The notes: a model not told the origin generated them from the sequence alone. Counted from the stretch's first letter, positions 43,661 to 57,200 are shown. The stretch: 64,000 bases of DNA from Polyporus tsugae (GCA_024305745.1 JAHRBS010000007.1:1-64000); one strand, 5' to 3'. Numbers and translations: made by a program.

Positions 43661-45731
43661 CTGCGGCGGCCTCGATGGCTATAATGGGGAAAGGAGTGAA
43701 AGATAAGAGTGGCGGAGAGGGGCGGAGAGTGTCGAAACTATGGTAGTACCCTCCAAGGTGGCCCGCGAGCGAACGTGGTTTGGAGAGCTCGGCCAGCCAC
43801 GAAGCGACCACCACCGGGATGAACACCAGCTGGTACGGTCACAGTGGGCGACCGAATACACTGCGAGTGGCACCAGAACTTGCTGCGCTCGCTATGTGCA
43901 CCATCGAAAGCACGTGGATCGTAAGGGCGGAAACGCTGACTCACGTTAGAAACGACGAATGGCGGCCATCGTAGCGTTCACTGAACAACCTCGGAGCTTG
44001 AACGCATTAATTTCCATCCATGCGCCGTGCCCACACAACCTCTCCGACTGTCTGTACACAAACTGCACCTTAACCGTCTCCTTTCCCCAAAGCCCTTGAT
44101 GGCAAGTTTGGGGGGCTCGAAAGGCGAACAGCCCAGGGTAAACAGGATGGATGCAAAGAGGAGAGTCTCGGAAGCGAAACGCAAAGTCTGGCAACTTCAA
44201 CGACGCCGAACGGTCGAGCTGGCAGTGTGTGGCCGCAAGTGAGACGAAAGCTCAAGGGAATTGAGGTAGGCTAGACACTGAGAGGCGTGAAAGTAGAATC
44301 CCAGACAAAGCGAAGACACGGTAGGGGAGACAGCCTCCAGGTTCAAGTTGGCTTCGGGGGGTCCGCGGTCCGGAGACGGCGCCGCCGGGACGGCTGCTCC
44401 GTCACCCACTGCAACTGCCCGCCAACAGTGTTATGTTTCTATAAACTTGGGGTAGTTTGGCGCAGCGGCAAGCGCTCGCCCGGGGGAGAATGATGTTGAC
44501 CATGAATTGGAAGTGGTAGCGCGTGAATGATACATGTGTGTTATTGCAATACGATGAAAGCTACTTGGGCGTGATACAAGGGTGGAAGCTGGAAGGTTGA
44601 GGCGTAGGAGATGCGAGAAGTCTCGATGAATACGTGATGACGTGCCATTAACAACATTTGGCTATGATATGGAGATGGATAGCACCTCGTTGTTGCTCTT
44701 TGCGTTTCCGTGTGCACGGTCGAAGCGGCATGTTGGAGGGCGGAGAGTTGGAGTTGCATGTAGGGTCCCCAGATGCTCGTGCGCTTCCATATAAGGCGTG
44801 GGAACTCCGGCCCGGTCCACACAATTGTCTTGGGAAGCGTACGCGAGCTCTACTGTATACGTGAAGCCGAATGATTGGCATCATTCTCAATCTCTCACCA
44901 CCAACGTTTAATCGCTTATTCCGGCCGCAGGTTCTATCCCCTCGTTGCTCTACTAATCGACTCAGCTACGGCAAAGTTTCCTGCGACATTTAATTGCGTT
45001 TTTATAACCCAGTAAGCGTCGGACCTCCTTCGATTTCAAGTGCGATTCCAGGGCCTTGCAAATTCGAAGAGCTACTAGTAGAACTTGAAGGCATACACCA
45101 CGGGCACACAAATGTCGCAGTGAGTCGGACTACCTGACGTCGACTCGACTCTACATACTGTAGCTGAGTCACGACGTTGGAGTTCAAGACGGTCATCCAT
45201 CTTCGTCTCCATTCTCACCATGGTGACACACCGCCTTTAGTTCAACGAGCTCAAGTCGACGATGGTTGCGCATATCATGATGGGGAACAGCGCGGAGCTG
45301 TGCCATATGTGCAAGTACGTGTTTCTGATGGTGGATGTCGGGCCGGCGGGAAAACGGGAAGAGATCAAGCCGCAGGAAGGAGAAGACAGGAGCAGGTTGG
45401 GGGGATGGTAGTAGACGAGGGAAATGAGAACTATGACGGAAGCAAGGCAGGCCAACCTGAATTTATAGGAAAAAGAGCCGGGTGATAGCTATCGACCCGT
45501 TACATGTAGGAACGCGCCCATGGAACCACAACTTGGCAATTGCACGGGTAGCCCTATGTAGTTTGCCTATGGCGTATCATTCAGAGTTGGAATTATTGTA
45601 TTAATCGTGATGTGTGTAGGCTGAAGTAATACAGGTGTAGTTTGGGCTGTGCTTCTGAACAGGGCTCGAAAAGGTACATATATCTCTGGTGAAGCAACCC
45701 TAATCTCCGTGTCTGAGCCGGGTTGCCGAAG
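43661..45731. other. Intergenic with tRNA-like A-box fragments
   Basis: No gene seen. Two stretches look like tRNA 5' halves: TTGGCGCAGCGGCAAGCGC at ~44456-44475 (+), and GCCGTAGCTGAG followed by TAGTAGAGCA on the minus strand near 44975-44950. Neither has a matching anticodon arm or T arm, so they may be tRNA-derived remnants. Confidence 0.35.
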
Positions 45732-46548
45732 CTACGACCGGGGCGAGGTCACATCGTCTGAATCGGGGTCTGCAAGCGCAACAGCCCACCCACCAAAGCA
45801 TTCCTTGTCATCAATGCCCATCCCAGGAACACCATAAGGTTCTCCACTCGCGCGCGCGGGGACCCGCTCGACGTACGGACGGGCTAAAGCCTCCAGCTCC
45901 CGTTCGCGCCTCTTGTACTCCACCCCAGGCACACCGTACGACGACTCAGATCGGAGCCACGAGACGGTGTCGCGTACCGCAGGCTCGACCGCCTGGAGAA
46001 GAGTAGCCAGCGACTCCACGTACGACTCGAGGCGCGCCCGGTCGTTTACCAAAATGTGCACTGGCACACCCGGGTCCATGTCCACGTCCATCTGCACGTC
46101 CGCATCCGGGTGCTGGACCGAGGGCCCGCACTCAGGCGTGCTGCTGGATCCAGAGATGAAGATCTTGCTCGTCCGTCCCGTTGTCGTGTCCTTGGCAGAG
46201 ACAACGAGCTGTTCTGGCTCGTATCCAAATCGAAAGTGACCTCAATCCGGGGCACGCCGCGCGGCGCTCGGGGTATGCTGGCGAGCACGAGCCGTCCGAG
46301 TGGCGCGTTGTCCTTGGTGAGCGGGCGCTCGCCCTCGTAGTCAACCTGGATGAGCACCCCCGGCTGGTCGTCGACGACATCTGTGTCATCCTGGCCGGGA
46401 TCGACGTGTTGCACTGCACGAAGGGCGTCATCATTCCGCCAGCGGTCTCGATCCCGAGGGAGAAGGGAGTGATGTCGATGAGGAGGGTGACGTACACCCC
46501 TGCGAGGTCAACTATGGTGACATTGGTGAGTACTTCCCTCTTAGCCAT
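45732..46548 (-). pseudogene. HSP70 C-terminal half, frameshifted
   Basis: Three successive frames carry one HSP70: [21 protein letters not shown] with NTSIPA (start of the substrate-binding domain), then [22 protein letters not shown] and [18 protein letters not shown], then the helical lid RARLESYVESLATLL ... DTVSWLRSES ... RERELEALARPYVERV. The whole N-terminal ATPase domain is missing upstream. With two frameshifts and no ATPase it cannot make a chaperone. Confidence 0.85.
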
Positions 46549-46897
46549 TTGTCATCAATCGGAACGTCAACGCACCTCCCGACCAGCGCGGTAACTTGAA
46601 GGTTTGGCGGGAACAAAGGCGCCGGTCACGCACCATTTTCAGAATAACGGGACACTGGTGAGGGATCGCAAGCGGTCGGGTACCCATCTTGAACCTCGTC
46701 TGTGTTTCATCCGTGTCGGGGATCTCCTACCGCGCCTTGTAAGTTGCTGCCCGCCACGGCACTGTTGTAATGCGGGTGCGCTGCTTCATCGCGCTCTTGT
46801 GACGGTTTCCATTTGACTCATTCCGCACGCGCCGCTTTGCCCGCATATACGATGCATTATATGCGTGTTGTTGAAAGTTCGCGGCAAGACAGCACTA

Positions 46898-47840
46898 CTA
46901 CGCCACTCCCATATCCAAGCCTGCTTTCCAGTCCCTCGCGAACTCGGCGCCAAATATATCCTCGATGAACGGCTCCCTCTTGTCGGCACTACCACCACGC
47001 ACAGGGTACGATTTCAGTCAACAGGCCTAGGCAGCTACCCTACTCACATATAACACAAATATGACGTACGGCACGACCTCGCCCGAGCGAGGGTAGACCA
47101 CCTCGCGGTACCTTGCGACGTCCACTGCGAGCTCTAGCCCGAGGGCGTTGTACTCGTCCACCGTGAGCGACTCCTGCCTCTCGAGCGTGTCCTCAAGCGC
47201 CTGGGGCAAGAGTTGGTTTGCGCCGTACTTGCACGCGGCCGCGAGCCGGACGACGCAGTCGTCATCATGGGCGATGCGCGTGATCGCGGTCTCACGCAGG
47301 TCCGCGAACTCCCATTGCGTGGCCAGGTTGAGCACGTTGACCCACGACGTAGGCTGTGCTGCGGGGGTTCCATCGGCCCTGCGCGAGGCATGCCAGAATG
47401 TAGTTAGTGAACGAGGGAGATGTACGTACAAGGTCGCGATGTACCGTACCTGTACGGCGCAGAGGGTAGGAGGACCTGCAGAAAGTCGCGGAACTCGATC
47501 GCGGTGATGCCCTCCACGTGATCGACGTCGCAGAAAGTTTCGACGGGGCCGGGCGGGACGTCTATGTGAAGCAGCTTTCGAAAGAAGGGAGAAACAACGA
47601 GGAAGTGTTTCGGGATGCGGAACCGAAATGAGTCCACCTATTATGTATCCGCGTGCACACGTTAACGCACAACTTATGTGTATGTGATATTCTGGATCAA
47701 GGACAGACCTGGAACGTGTGCAGCTCATAGAAGAAGGCGGGGTCAGGGAACCAGTCAGGCTTGGGCGTCGAGTTGGACCTGGATTTAGGGCTTGATTTTG
47801 GACTCGTTGGGCTGGACTTGTCGGTCGTCGAGCTAGCCAT
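46898..47840 (-). CDS. BTB/POZ domain protein 4
   Basis: Exons 47840-47709, 47637-47450, 47378-47070 and 46988-46898 close in phase to 239 aa, with intron positions shared with the other BTB genes. Signatures: a Ser/Pro-rich lead, FPDPAFFYELHTFQ, VDSFRFRIPKHFLVVSPFFRKLL, IEFRDFLQVLLPSAPYR, SWVNVLNLATQWEFADLRE, NALGLELAVDVARYREV and the tail FIEDIFGAEFARDWKAG. No lesion is seen; with BTB genes 1 and 2 it is the intact set in this window. Partner and process unknown. Confidence 0.85.
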
Positions 47841-48370
47841 CGCGTGGGTGGACGGAGAGGGGGTATAATGAAAAATCTAGTGGGAGGTGCGTGCAGTAGC
47901 GACCGAAGGCAGACTCACCTCTACGTATAAATCTGCCCTTTTGTACCCGTATCGCCCGCAGCACCCGCCCACCACCGCACTGCGGCATACTCATGGCACC
48001 CCACCCGCCTCTACGATCCAGAGACAGCTGACAGACGATCGTCGCAGGACAAGATAGGCGTACACAGGCGAAAGGAGGAGGCTCAGCATCAGATAGGCAT
48101 CGTCGGGGCCACACCGAGGGAGAGAGGGTGGATGGTGGGTATCCTGAAAGACATCTGTGATGCTGTCCAGCTGCGGTAAGTCAGGCGCACCACGTTGGGA
48201 TAACAATCGCGAGTTCGCACGACGGTTTTGTAGTCCTTCGCCTCAAATCAGGACGCCCCCTGTTAGGTTCTGTCCCGTAACGCTTTAGTCGGGTTTCGAA
48301 GCCTGATCCGTTTCTTCGGTGCAGTTCAAACAATGTCGTCCGCTGACAATGCTTGTCCAACGTCTCCGGT
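47841..48370. other. Intergenic, upstream of BTB gene 4
   Basis: Promoter side of BTB gene 4 up to the breakpoint of the segmental duplication at 48371. No gene seen. Confidence 0.5.
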
Positions 48371-49300
48371 CCACGTTGACGGAGAACCTGCTGTATTGCA
48401 ACGGCACCCTGGAGGTCTCATAGTGCGATCTCGCGCTGTATTACGGAAAGGGGATCCAAACGAGGTGAGCTATGTGCCAAGATGAGTCACAACTGCGACT
48501 CACTGAGCGTTCACATCGTACAGGCGCATCGACCTGTCGAACGCGACCGCCAACGAGCCTGACGCACTCGACAAGGCGTGCGAACTGGCCCCATTCGGGC
48601 GTAAGTTGTAACGACCAGACCGTCTTGGACGAGAGCTACCGCCAAGCGGGCAAAATGGAGGTCGACGACTTCATGCTTGGGTTCGACGCCGAGCGTGCTG
48701 GACTGACCGAGGTTGTACGGACGTTCCCCTCTTCCGGCGTGGGGGAGAAGTTCGTCAAGGCGGAGCTATACAGGCTGAACGTATATGGTGCGCAAAGTCA
48801 GTACATGCGAATGCAAGCATGCCGCAACTAATATAATCACGTACCTCATACCCAGGCAAATGCGCATTCTTCAAACCGCATACTGATACACCGCGCGCCG
48901 AGAACATGTTAGGCTCGTTCGTAGTCGTGCTCCCCACTCCCCACGAAGGTGGCGCACTCGTCGTCCGCCACGACCAGCGCGAGTGGACCTTCGAGTCTGG
49001 CGCACTCTTATCAGAGCCTAGAGCGGCCGCCGCACGCGCCACCTTCGCATCGTTCTTCAGCGACGTCGAGCACAAAGTCGCCCCAGTCAAGTCGGGCCAT
49101 CGGCTCACCATCACGTAGTACAACCTCTGCTGCTCCCCAACGCGCACGGCCCATCCTCCAGCCTACGCGCCCTCTGGCACAGCGGCGCGAACAGGTCGAC
49201 CGTCTCGAGCGCGCTCGTCGCACTCCTCGCGGACCCAAGCATCCTCCCGTAGGGCTGCAGCACCAGTACCCGCTCCCCAGGTCGGCGCTGCAGGGCTGAC
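48371..49300 (+). pseudogene. Fe(II)/2OG oxygenase remnant, copy A
   Basis: Collinear with the intact gene at 62380-63978. Pieces: LTENLLYCNGTLEVS then a stop, LALYYGKGDPNE, NEPDALDKACELAPFGR, a frame change near 48605, TVLDESYRQAGKMEVDDFM, ELYRLNVYG, an intron, CAFFKPHTDTPRAENM, GSFVVVLPTPHEGGALVVRH and FSDVEHKVAPVKSGHRLTIT followed directly by TAG at 49117-49119. The H-x-D metal pair is kept. The rest of the C-terminal half is missing beyond ~49300. All lesions are shared with copy B. Confidence 0.85.
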
Positions 49301-49940
49301 GGGCGACTCACCGCTTCACTAGCATGCATTACACCCTGTAGCGTCCCCATCCGACACGCTCCAAGAATCGGTCATCCGCTCCGGGGGCATGCTTCACCAG
49401 ATGTTTAAGCCGGCGCATAAGTCCAGCGATTAATCTCGCAGATTGCACCAGGGCACGTCAGCCTTGAAGAGAGCCGACACTGCCAATGTGGAGAGTTCGA
49501 GTTGCGCCGGATGTCGTAGGAGCGGTCAACGAGGTCGGCGGTAAGTCGTGTTGAACGTTGAGCACTAAGAGCACACAGGAGAGCAGCGTGGACGTCAATC
49601 GATAATAGGTACTGATGGCGGACGAGGAGGGAGGAGGGAGGTTGTGGACGCTGTTCAGAACATGTCTCATTGGAGAAGCGCCAGACACAGCCGCGTGTTC
49701 GAATCCCGCTCAGGGCACGACTTATCCGAAATCTATCCCACTGGCACGCTGGAGACCTAGAAGTTAGCACAATCGATAGATACACGAGCACACACGGACG
49801 CTACAACTACATCAGCAACAAGGATAGCAACAACCAAAGCAACGATAGCACGAGCGCAACACGACAGCAGTATTCGTACAACTTATACACATAGCACAAC
49901 CAGCATGCACACACGAAGCCCAACCACACCGCCCACCCGC

Positions 49941-51010
49941 TCAATACAACGCCGTGCCGAACACAGCCCGAATCTGCTGCGAAAAGTCCGTCTGCTTTCT
50001 CACCACGCTCACCGCCAGCTGTCCCGTTCGCGTACCCGGCGACAGCGGCTGGTGCGCGTGCGCGTGTCCAGCGGCCTGCTGAGCAGCGGGATTCGCGATT
50101 GCCCCGTGCGCGACCGAGCAGTAGTTGCACCCGCACACGCACGTGCCCGAAAACACCACGTTCTCCCTGATCTGGATCAGCTTCGCAGCGGTGTCCCAGC
50201 CCAACGCCTCGAGGTCCTGCGCGGAGAGCGGCTGCTCCTGCTGCGCGAGCGCGCCGAGCGCGGGCGAGGACGATGCGCGCGGCGGGGGTGGAGACGAGCT
50301 TCGAGAGCTCGTTAACGGCGCGCTCGCGGAGGTCCTTGAAGAACCACATCGTGGACAGGCGCAGGACCGAGATCCACTGCGTCTGCGTGAGGGTGCGGGA
50401 CAAACCGTATCCGCTGCGCATGCAGGTATATGCGCGATGAGAGGGAGGGGATCGATGAAGGACGGAGGGAAAGAAAAACGAAGGCGAGCGAAGAACACTA
50501 TGAACGATGCGTGCAAGGGAAGTAAAAGTAAATGGAAGACTCACGAGCGGAACATGACCCACAAGAGGGACCTGAACTCGTCCTCGGTCACACCCTCCAG
50601 CTTGATGGGGTTGTCGTCGCTGGAGCCCTCAATGCCATACGCCCCGTTCACCGGCGGCAACGTGAACGTCGTCGAGAACGCCTCCGAGTCGTACTCGAAC
50701 GGCCGACGAGGGACTTTGAACAGCACGTCGTCGACCTGTATCCAGACGGGTGCGCTCGTTGGGGATCCGGGATAAGGCGCATGCAGATATGGGAGGGCTC
50801 ACGTACCAAGAAGACGACGTCCTGACAATAGAACTCGGCATCCCTCTTCGCGGACTTCGGACTCGACCCCACAGCCGCAGTAGCCGCTGTTCGATGCGCG
50901 GAGTTAACCGTTGTGTTCTGTGTATGGGCGATGCCGGGCGCGGGACTTGGGGGAGAGGAGGAAACCGCGGTGTTGCTCGTCGTTTCTGAGTCCATCTTGA
51001 ATGCAGTCAT
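49941..51010 (-). pseudogene. BTB/POZ gene 5, frameshifted (copy A)
   Basis: From ATG 51010: MTAFKMDSETTS, a Ser/Pro/Ala-rich lead to FYCQDVVFL, then VDDVLFKVPRRPF, DEFRSLLWVMFR, TQWISVLRLSTMWFFKDLRERAVNELSKLVSTPAARIVLAR. There the frame breaks: the continuation PALGALAQQEQPLSAQDLEALGWDTAAKLIQ lies in another frame, and the expected K-Y-D-V-P-E-W-L-type segment is missing, so a deletion not divisible by three is likely. The tail VFGTALY closes the second frame at 49941. Reading on in the first frame gives an unrelated hydrophobic tail to 49807. Confidence 0.75.
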
Positions 51011-51290
51011 GCAGCGTGGTGAGAGACTACTGTAGTACGTGCGAGAGGAAGATGAGTAATCGTAAACCTTACACGCGAGAATGCAAAGGTGGGTGGGCAT
51101 CGGGGCAGGAGGATGTTTGATGCTGGCAGGCAGACCGAAGGAGGAACAAGGGCAGAGAAGCATGCTGGTGCGTTGCGAACACGGTCGTCCATAAGAGCGA
51201 AGACCAAGTGCTTCGCAAAATGATTCGCCGATCGGTGACCTCGCCCAGTTTGGCATGACAAGCGCTGGCCACATGCTCGCATGCACGGCG

Positions 51291-54200
51291 ACTCTGTCAG
51301 CTTGTGCGTCCAATCGATTTCATGCCACCTCTGCACCGGTCTGCGTGCTCACCACCACTGGCCGTGGACCTTCGATCTGGGCTGTTCCTGTGGAGTCGGA
51401 GACGACTGAAGCTATCAGAGCACCAGCCACCACTATACGGGTTGCACCAGCACTTTCGAGCTCTCACATTGTCCGCCCCTCATACTTAGATTCCTCCATT
51501 AAATAATGTTTACTGCCACATTCGGTGCACAGATATCAATCGCTGCCGCATTCGCCTGTGACAATCAACAGCGAGATCCGCAACTCGAAATCACCCTCTT
51601 GCGGCATCCCTTCCACGAACCACCGCCGTCCCGGCCTCCTCAACTCTGTGTGTCCATTCTGTGTGCCGTCCGCGCGTTCTTCCCCTCCAGCCCGGGAGCC
51701 CAACTTACAGATGTGAGTGACGCCCAACATTTCCAGCACCCATGAGCCGCTGTACACCTGCCAAGATGCCCTCCTCAGCATTGTAGTAGAGGCTGCTCAT
51801 ACGCCGATCGTCCTCTCCATACCCATCCACGCACTTGATCCCCCCCAGCTCGCGATGCGATGCGCCCACCCCTCCCGCCTTCTGCACACATCGACTCCCA
51901 CGCAGGGCGGCGCCAGGGACACGACAGAACGGCACAAGACCACCGCGACCTCTGTATCCACACACTTTCAAGCACACCCTTGATGCCACCCGAAGACGCC
52001 TTTCGCAGCCGCTCCCCCCCTCACCAACGCCTGCTACCACCGCCGCTGGAACCTGCGGGACTCGCCGTCCGGCCTAGACGTCCTCGGAATGCCGGGCAAA
52101 GCCCATCCGAGTGCGTCTAGGTCGACTAGACACGCCGCCATCCCAATACCCGTCGTGAGCCTCAGCACGCTCCGACAGCCCTCTCCTGACCGTCGGATCC
52201 ATGTACTACTACAGACACGCTCTAGTATGCAAGTGTACGCTCCACCGACTCTCCACGCTGCGCGCTAGACTGCCCCTAGAAAGCTGGTATACCAGACGAA
52301 GAACCGCTTTGACGGAGACACCGGAGGTGAGCACACGAAGCCGTGCCAAGCAGATGGCAATCACTCACGTTCTTTGCGCCCGACAGCCATCTCGCAGCGC
52401 TCAGGACACAACTTCGCACAGGAAGACGATGGACTACATCCGGATGCCGATCACGGACCGCAAGCAGAGCGTGCAGCAGGTCCAAGGTCCTCGGCGGCGC
52501 ATCTCAAGCCGTCGCCGTCGGCACCTGTGACGATCCGAGAGTCGGTCGAGAACGAACCCTGTCAGCGGCATTCGCGCGTGAGCTGTGCGCGGGGATGAGG
52601 GAGGTCGGGAGCTCACCGGTACGTCTACATACTGCCTCTTCTGCAGCCGAAGTTACGTGTTGTAGGTACCAGGCGCAATATATCTGCGTTTAACCGTCCG
52701 TGAGCCCCGAGTCAGTGTGTGACGGTGAGCGGACGCGATCGTACCTTGTACCCGCACAGACCGTGAATGCATCGGCCGATGGTGCCTGAAACCTGAGGTG
52801 CGACAGGGACGGAGGGCAGGGCCGGCGAGCACGCAGCCGAAGACGTCGGGGAGAACTTGAGGATTGTGGAGATAGACTGAGGGAGACCTTGAGACGGCCG
52901 GGATGAAGACGAAGCCGTCGGTGGTCGACGGCGAGAGACGGTAGTTCGATGGTGAGGCGTAGTGCCGTCACCGAGCAATGGTCGAGCGCGGCGGGATGGG
53001 GGATAGAGGTGAGCACATAACGCGAGTGTCCCCGGAACTTGACTGATATATCTCTCGGCAGTTGGGGTTCGCACGCGGAACCACAATCGCGACTGGAACG
53101 GCTTGCGCTCTCCATTCGAGCCCCATTGTACGCATTCGGCCGATGTTCAACTCTCCCGACCGTCACACATTTGACTCATGGCCATGAATTGCGGCTGCAC
53201 GCACTCAGGGTTTGTTTGTACTAGACGGTGAGTCAAATCCTTGTTACTACCGTCGGCTACTTATTTACGCCGCATTTGCTTAGCCTATCCAGCGTGTTTT
53301 CCCGACAGTGGTTTCATCCACAATGGTGTGGGTCGACCTTCGTCGCGCTCGCTGGCAGCCCGGCCCGTCCCATCCTCTCTCGTTCTCGCCGCCGGCCGCG
53401 ACAGAATACTACTGATTTACTTGTCTGCACACCGACAGGTTCACTACGTTCCTACGGGTGTAGCAATTGTGCGCAGCTGCACGAACCGCTGGTGCAGTGC
53501 TCTACGGTTCTCCGTGCCTAGGTACCCGGGTCCATCCCACTGGCAGTTCCCGAGGGCCGCTCGGTCACGGTTGGACGGACTCCCGATTTGATTTCGGCCG
53601 CCCCAGATAAGGACCCCCTCAGCAAGCCGATGGTCCCTGTTAACGGAATCTCGGACGTCCGGTGGTACGCACGGACTCACGCGCAACTCCTCCAACCTAG
53701 AACGCGAGGATGCGCGAAACGGCTCGCGAAATAGCCCGCATCAAGAGATGGGGCGCCCAATATACGATGGCGATGCACAGCCTGGGACATTTGAATGGAG
53801 GCAATTCGTGATGCCCAGCCTGCTGTGGCTTGCTTCCGCCTTCTTGTGGTGTATCTAGCGGCGCGCGAGCTGTGAACGGACAGAACAAATATATTTTGTA
53901 TTCTACTCCAACTTGACGTAGTACTAGTGGAACAGCGCACTGGCATGGGTGGGTGTGCTAGATGTTAAATTAGAGCATATCTCGGGAACTCATGGAAGAC
54001 ACCCAAGTCAGAAAATAATATTCGCGAGCACGGGCGGGTCACCTTACATGGTATCGGGGCTTGGGGATAGGGTCGACAACCGCGGGCGATCTTCGCGCAC
54101 TGGAACTTCATAAGCAATTACGGCGTCCCACTGAGATAACGTACAGCGGAGCTGGCTAGCTGCACCACAGGCCGCAATTTGCGCTTCATGCTTTGTCGAT

Positions 54201-57200
54201 GTTCACGTCTACAGTTTGACAGGGTCGACAGTCTCGCTTGCAGAAGGGACCCGCAGCTCCAAATAGGTGGTCGCTCTCGCCGAGTCAAGTCCGCCTGGCC
54301 GCGGTTCACTACACCTGTTCCGCAGTTTGCTCGGAAGCAAACATGATGTATCTGTCTGCGCTTGCGATTCCTGTGCAAGAGCGATGAATGGTGAGCATAA
54401 GTAATACTAGATGACATCCTTCAAGATGCTCCGACAATGTTGCGTCGTGAGTGTCGGCCGGTGGCATCTCGTTTACGCCTCGTTCTGATTGTGGTATTGG
54501 ACATGGAAAACGGGTCAAACAATAGCAGCGACGTTTCACTCGAACCACATACACCAAATGAGTCCAACACGCAAGCTTATCCGATGAATCCAGCTGACTC
54601 CGGCTGAAACTGTCTAAATGCGAGGAACGACTAATCATGCATGAGGATGCGGCACACATACACAGCAAAGAAGAAACATGCATCCTTGACCGTGGCCGCC
54701 ACACATGGGCTCATAGCCTCACACTGAGTGGAGACAATTGGCAGACCGGCATTTTCCCATGCACAAATTGATAGTGTCTAAGCGGCGTCCGCTGTCTCCG
54801 TTCAGCCAGAGGGACCCTGCCGAGCGCAACAGCGCCAGTCGCCGGCTGCAACTTAGCCATTTGCGCTACACGGACCCCAGTACATTGAACACGTCGAGAC
54901 AGGTCTTGCAATATGTGCCAGCCGGATGTGTCAGTCGCGATCCGCCGGTCGTCCAGACAAGCTGTGAATCTAGAACAGGATGGTGCGCCGTGATGGCAAA
55001 CATCAGATGTCGTCCCTGCCTGAAGGTCTTCGCGCTTATGTAACTTTACTGCCGCCTCCGCGCTCCGTGTATACACCAGACGTTCTCCCGCTGCCTAACG
55101 ACAATGCTCCAGGAAAGACCCTCTGTTTGAGCGCGACCGCTGAGCTATGTTGTGGACGATCAGTATAGCTCTCATCCAAATACTAGAGCGGAGCGGAGCT
55201 TACCGGGAGCACAGACGTGCGTGTATGCTGGATAGAAGCCGTGTTCTTCGACATTGCAGGTCTGAATCCAAGGGAGCCGCGAGCTGCTCCACAAGGTACG
55301 TGATGCACTGGTCTCTGGCAATCTCAGGATAATCAGACTCACCAATGAGCAGCTTGCCAAGGCGAGTGTGAACCCCGCGTGGCACTCAGCCGCGCAGATG
55401 CGTATCACGCTGCTCTGCTCGTTCTCCATCCGCACAACCTCAGCTCTATCTCCCATCCTCGCACTTCTGAGCCGCTGTCCGAGCTTGACTGCATTTGAGC
55501 CCGGTTCGTCCCCTGTTGCCAGCCCACTCATCCAGATCTCCACCCGGGCCAAGAGCACTCCCAGTCGCCAGCATAGAGACATCAAGAAGAATCACCGCAC
55601 GACGACAAACCCAGACGACTGTAGCCCTATCATAGGAGCTTCGATGTGCAGACCCCAGGGTGCATGTACGACGCAGTTTCAGGTCCAAGCGGGGCGATCA
55701 ACGAGGAAAAGGGACATGACAGTGAGCGCTGTGTCGTTGGACATGTCGAGTGTCCCATGGAGCCGGGTACACCGAGTGAGGTAGAGTCGGAGCCTAAGAT
55801 CGAGAGCGCGATGGAACACCGGTGTGGGGTCAGAGATCGGGGAGTTCACAAGCGACTAGGAGGAGAACACAGACATACACATACATCCATAGTAGCATAC
55901 ATGCAGGTCTACCGCGGTTGTGGTACATGGTGGTGGTGGAAAGAGCGGTCGAGGGCTGAAGGATGTACAACTGATTTGAACCGACACGGGCGTCTGGCTT
56001 GCCAAATCTAGAAGAGCTTGCCGCGGTTGCCGCTCCCCACGGCCACGCAGCCAGTGCTATGTAATATGTATCTGCATCTCACTGATAGAGTCCATGTCGG
56101 ACGGACTCACATGTCTCTCTCGTTCATAGGCATGCACCATTCTGAGGACTTTGACGATGAACACGACTTTACAATCACACCGAGATCTCAATCTCGCTCA
56201 GGCAGTGACTGCTGGCATGGTGAGTAAGATTTGCGAATAGTGACAAAATCAGAGACATCGAGGCTTGCACGTCGGATCAACTGTCCGACAGAGAATTAGG
56301 GTGTGGATAATTTGCACTGAAACACGATTACTGGGGCTCGGGTAACTGGGAGAACATTAGCCAAGGAAGAAAGATGGATGCGCAGAATTCGAATACATTC
56401 CTGGCACCTGCCCATCCTGTTCTTCTTCCTTGGATTGTTTTCTCTCAGTAAAAGCGAGACTGATGGCATGGACTCCAGCACATATATGCATGCAACACTT
56501 CAACTCAGAGCAGAGACTCAGTAAGCTACTCGTCGATGTTGTAAATGTGCTTGCGACAGTATATTGAGATTTGGAGTGAGACGATCCTGTGAAATGATAC
56601 GACACTGGAAAGAGACTAACCGGCAGAATGTGTGTCAAACTGATGACATATGACTACTTCACACCAGGAGCCTAGGCGAGGCTAGACCCAGGATATACTG
56701 TTCCAAGCGCTGGCATGCAATGTTTACACGACTCGATCGGAGAGTGCCTGTAGGCTGTCGGACAATCATATTGACGTCCCTCCCGCACACTGCACCTTCC
56801 AACTGAGCACCTTGTCTCCTCATCCATGTCTCTCTCTCTCTGGAGGTGCAGGTCCCCGCACACTGGACGTGGTACAAAGGTGAGCATGGCATCTCAATGC
56901 TCTAACTTGTGAGTGCACTCACATTTCACCCTGTAGTATTGACCGTCACGACGAGCTTTGAATGCAACAGGTTGTGCCATCCCGTTGTTGAAGATAACAG
57001 AAGACTTGGTGTCCATTGTGTTGGATCGGAACCAGCGGTGCGTATAATCCCATGAGAATTGCTCGCAGACTCAAGTGTGGCATGGTTACTCACCGGCTCC
57101 TGTATACAGACACTCTGAACACTTGTACGGCTTACCTAGAAGCAACAGGGTTGGTGGTTGTTGTGCGCGAGGCGGGAGATGGGTGCGCGATGGACGGTGT

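Larger units (their letters stand above)
48371..51290. repeat. Segmental duplication, copy A
   Basis: Matches 58927-61920 in the same orientation, offset 10,556 bp at the left end. The first ~2.47 kb (48371-50840) differ by only scattered single bases; the last ~450 bp are clearly more diverged and carry indels. Contains a dead 2OG-oxygenase fragment (+) and a frameshifted BTB gene (-). Confidence 0.93.

Noticed and set aside
44440..44520. tRNA gene at TTGGCGCAGCGGCAAGCGC
   Set aside because: D-arm text is good, but no anticodon stem, T arm or matching acceptor strand follows within 100 bp.
49807..50562. Hydrophobic C-terminus of BTB gene 5/6 as a membrane protein
   Set aside because: It arises only after the frameshift. 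The conserved BTB C-terminal text lies in the other frame, so the hydrophobic run is out-of-frame reading.
55172..55585. 137-codon minus-strand frame as a gene
   Set aside because: No motif, no flanking splice or start context, and no clear codon bias compared with the real genes here.
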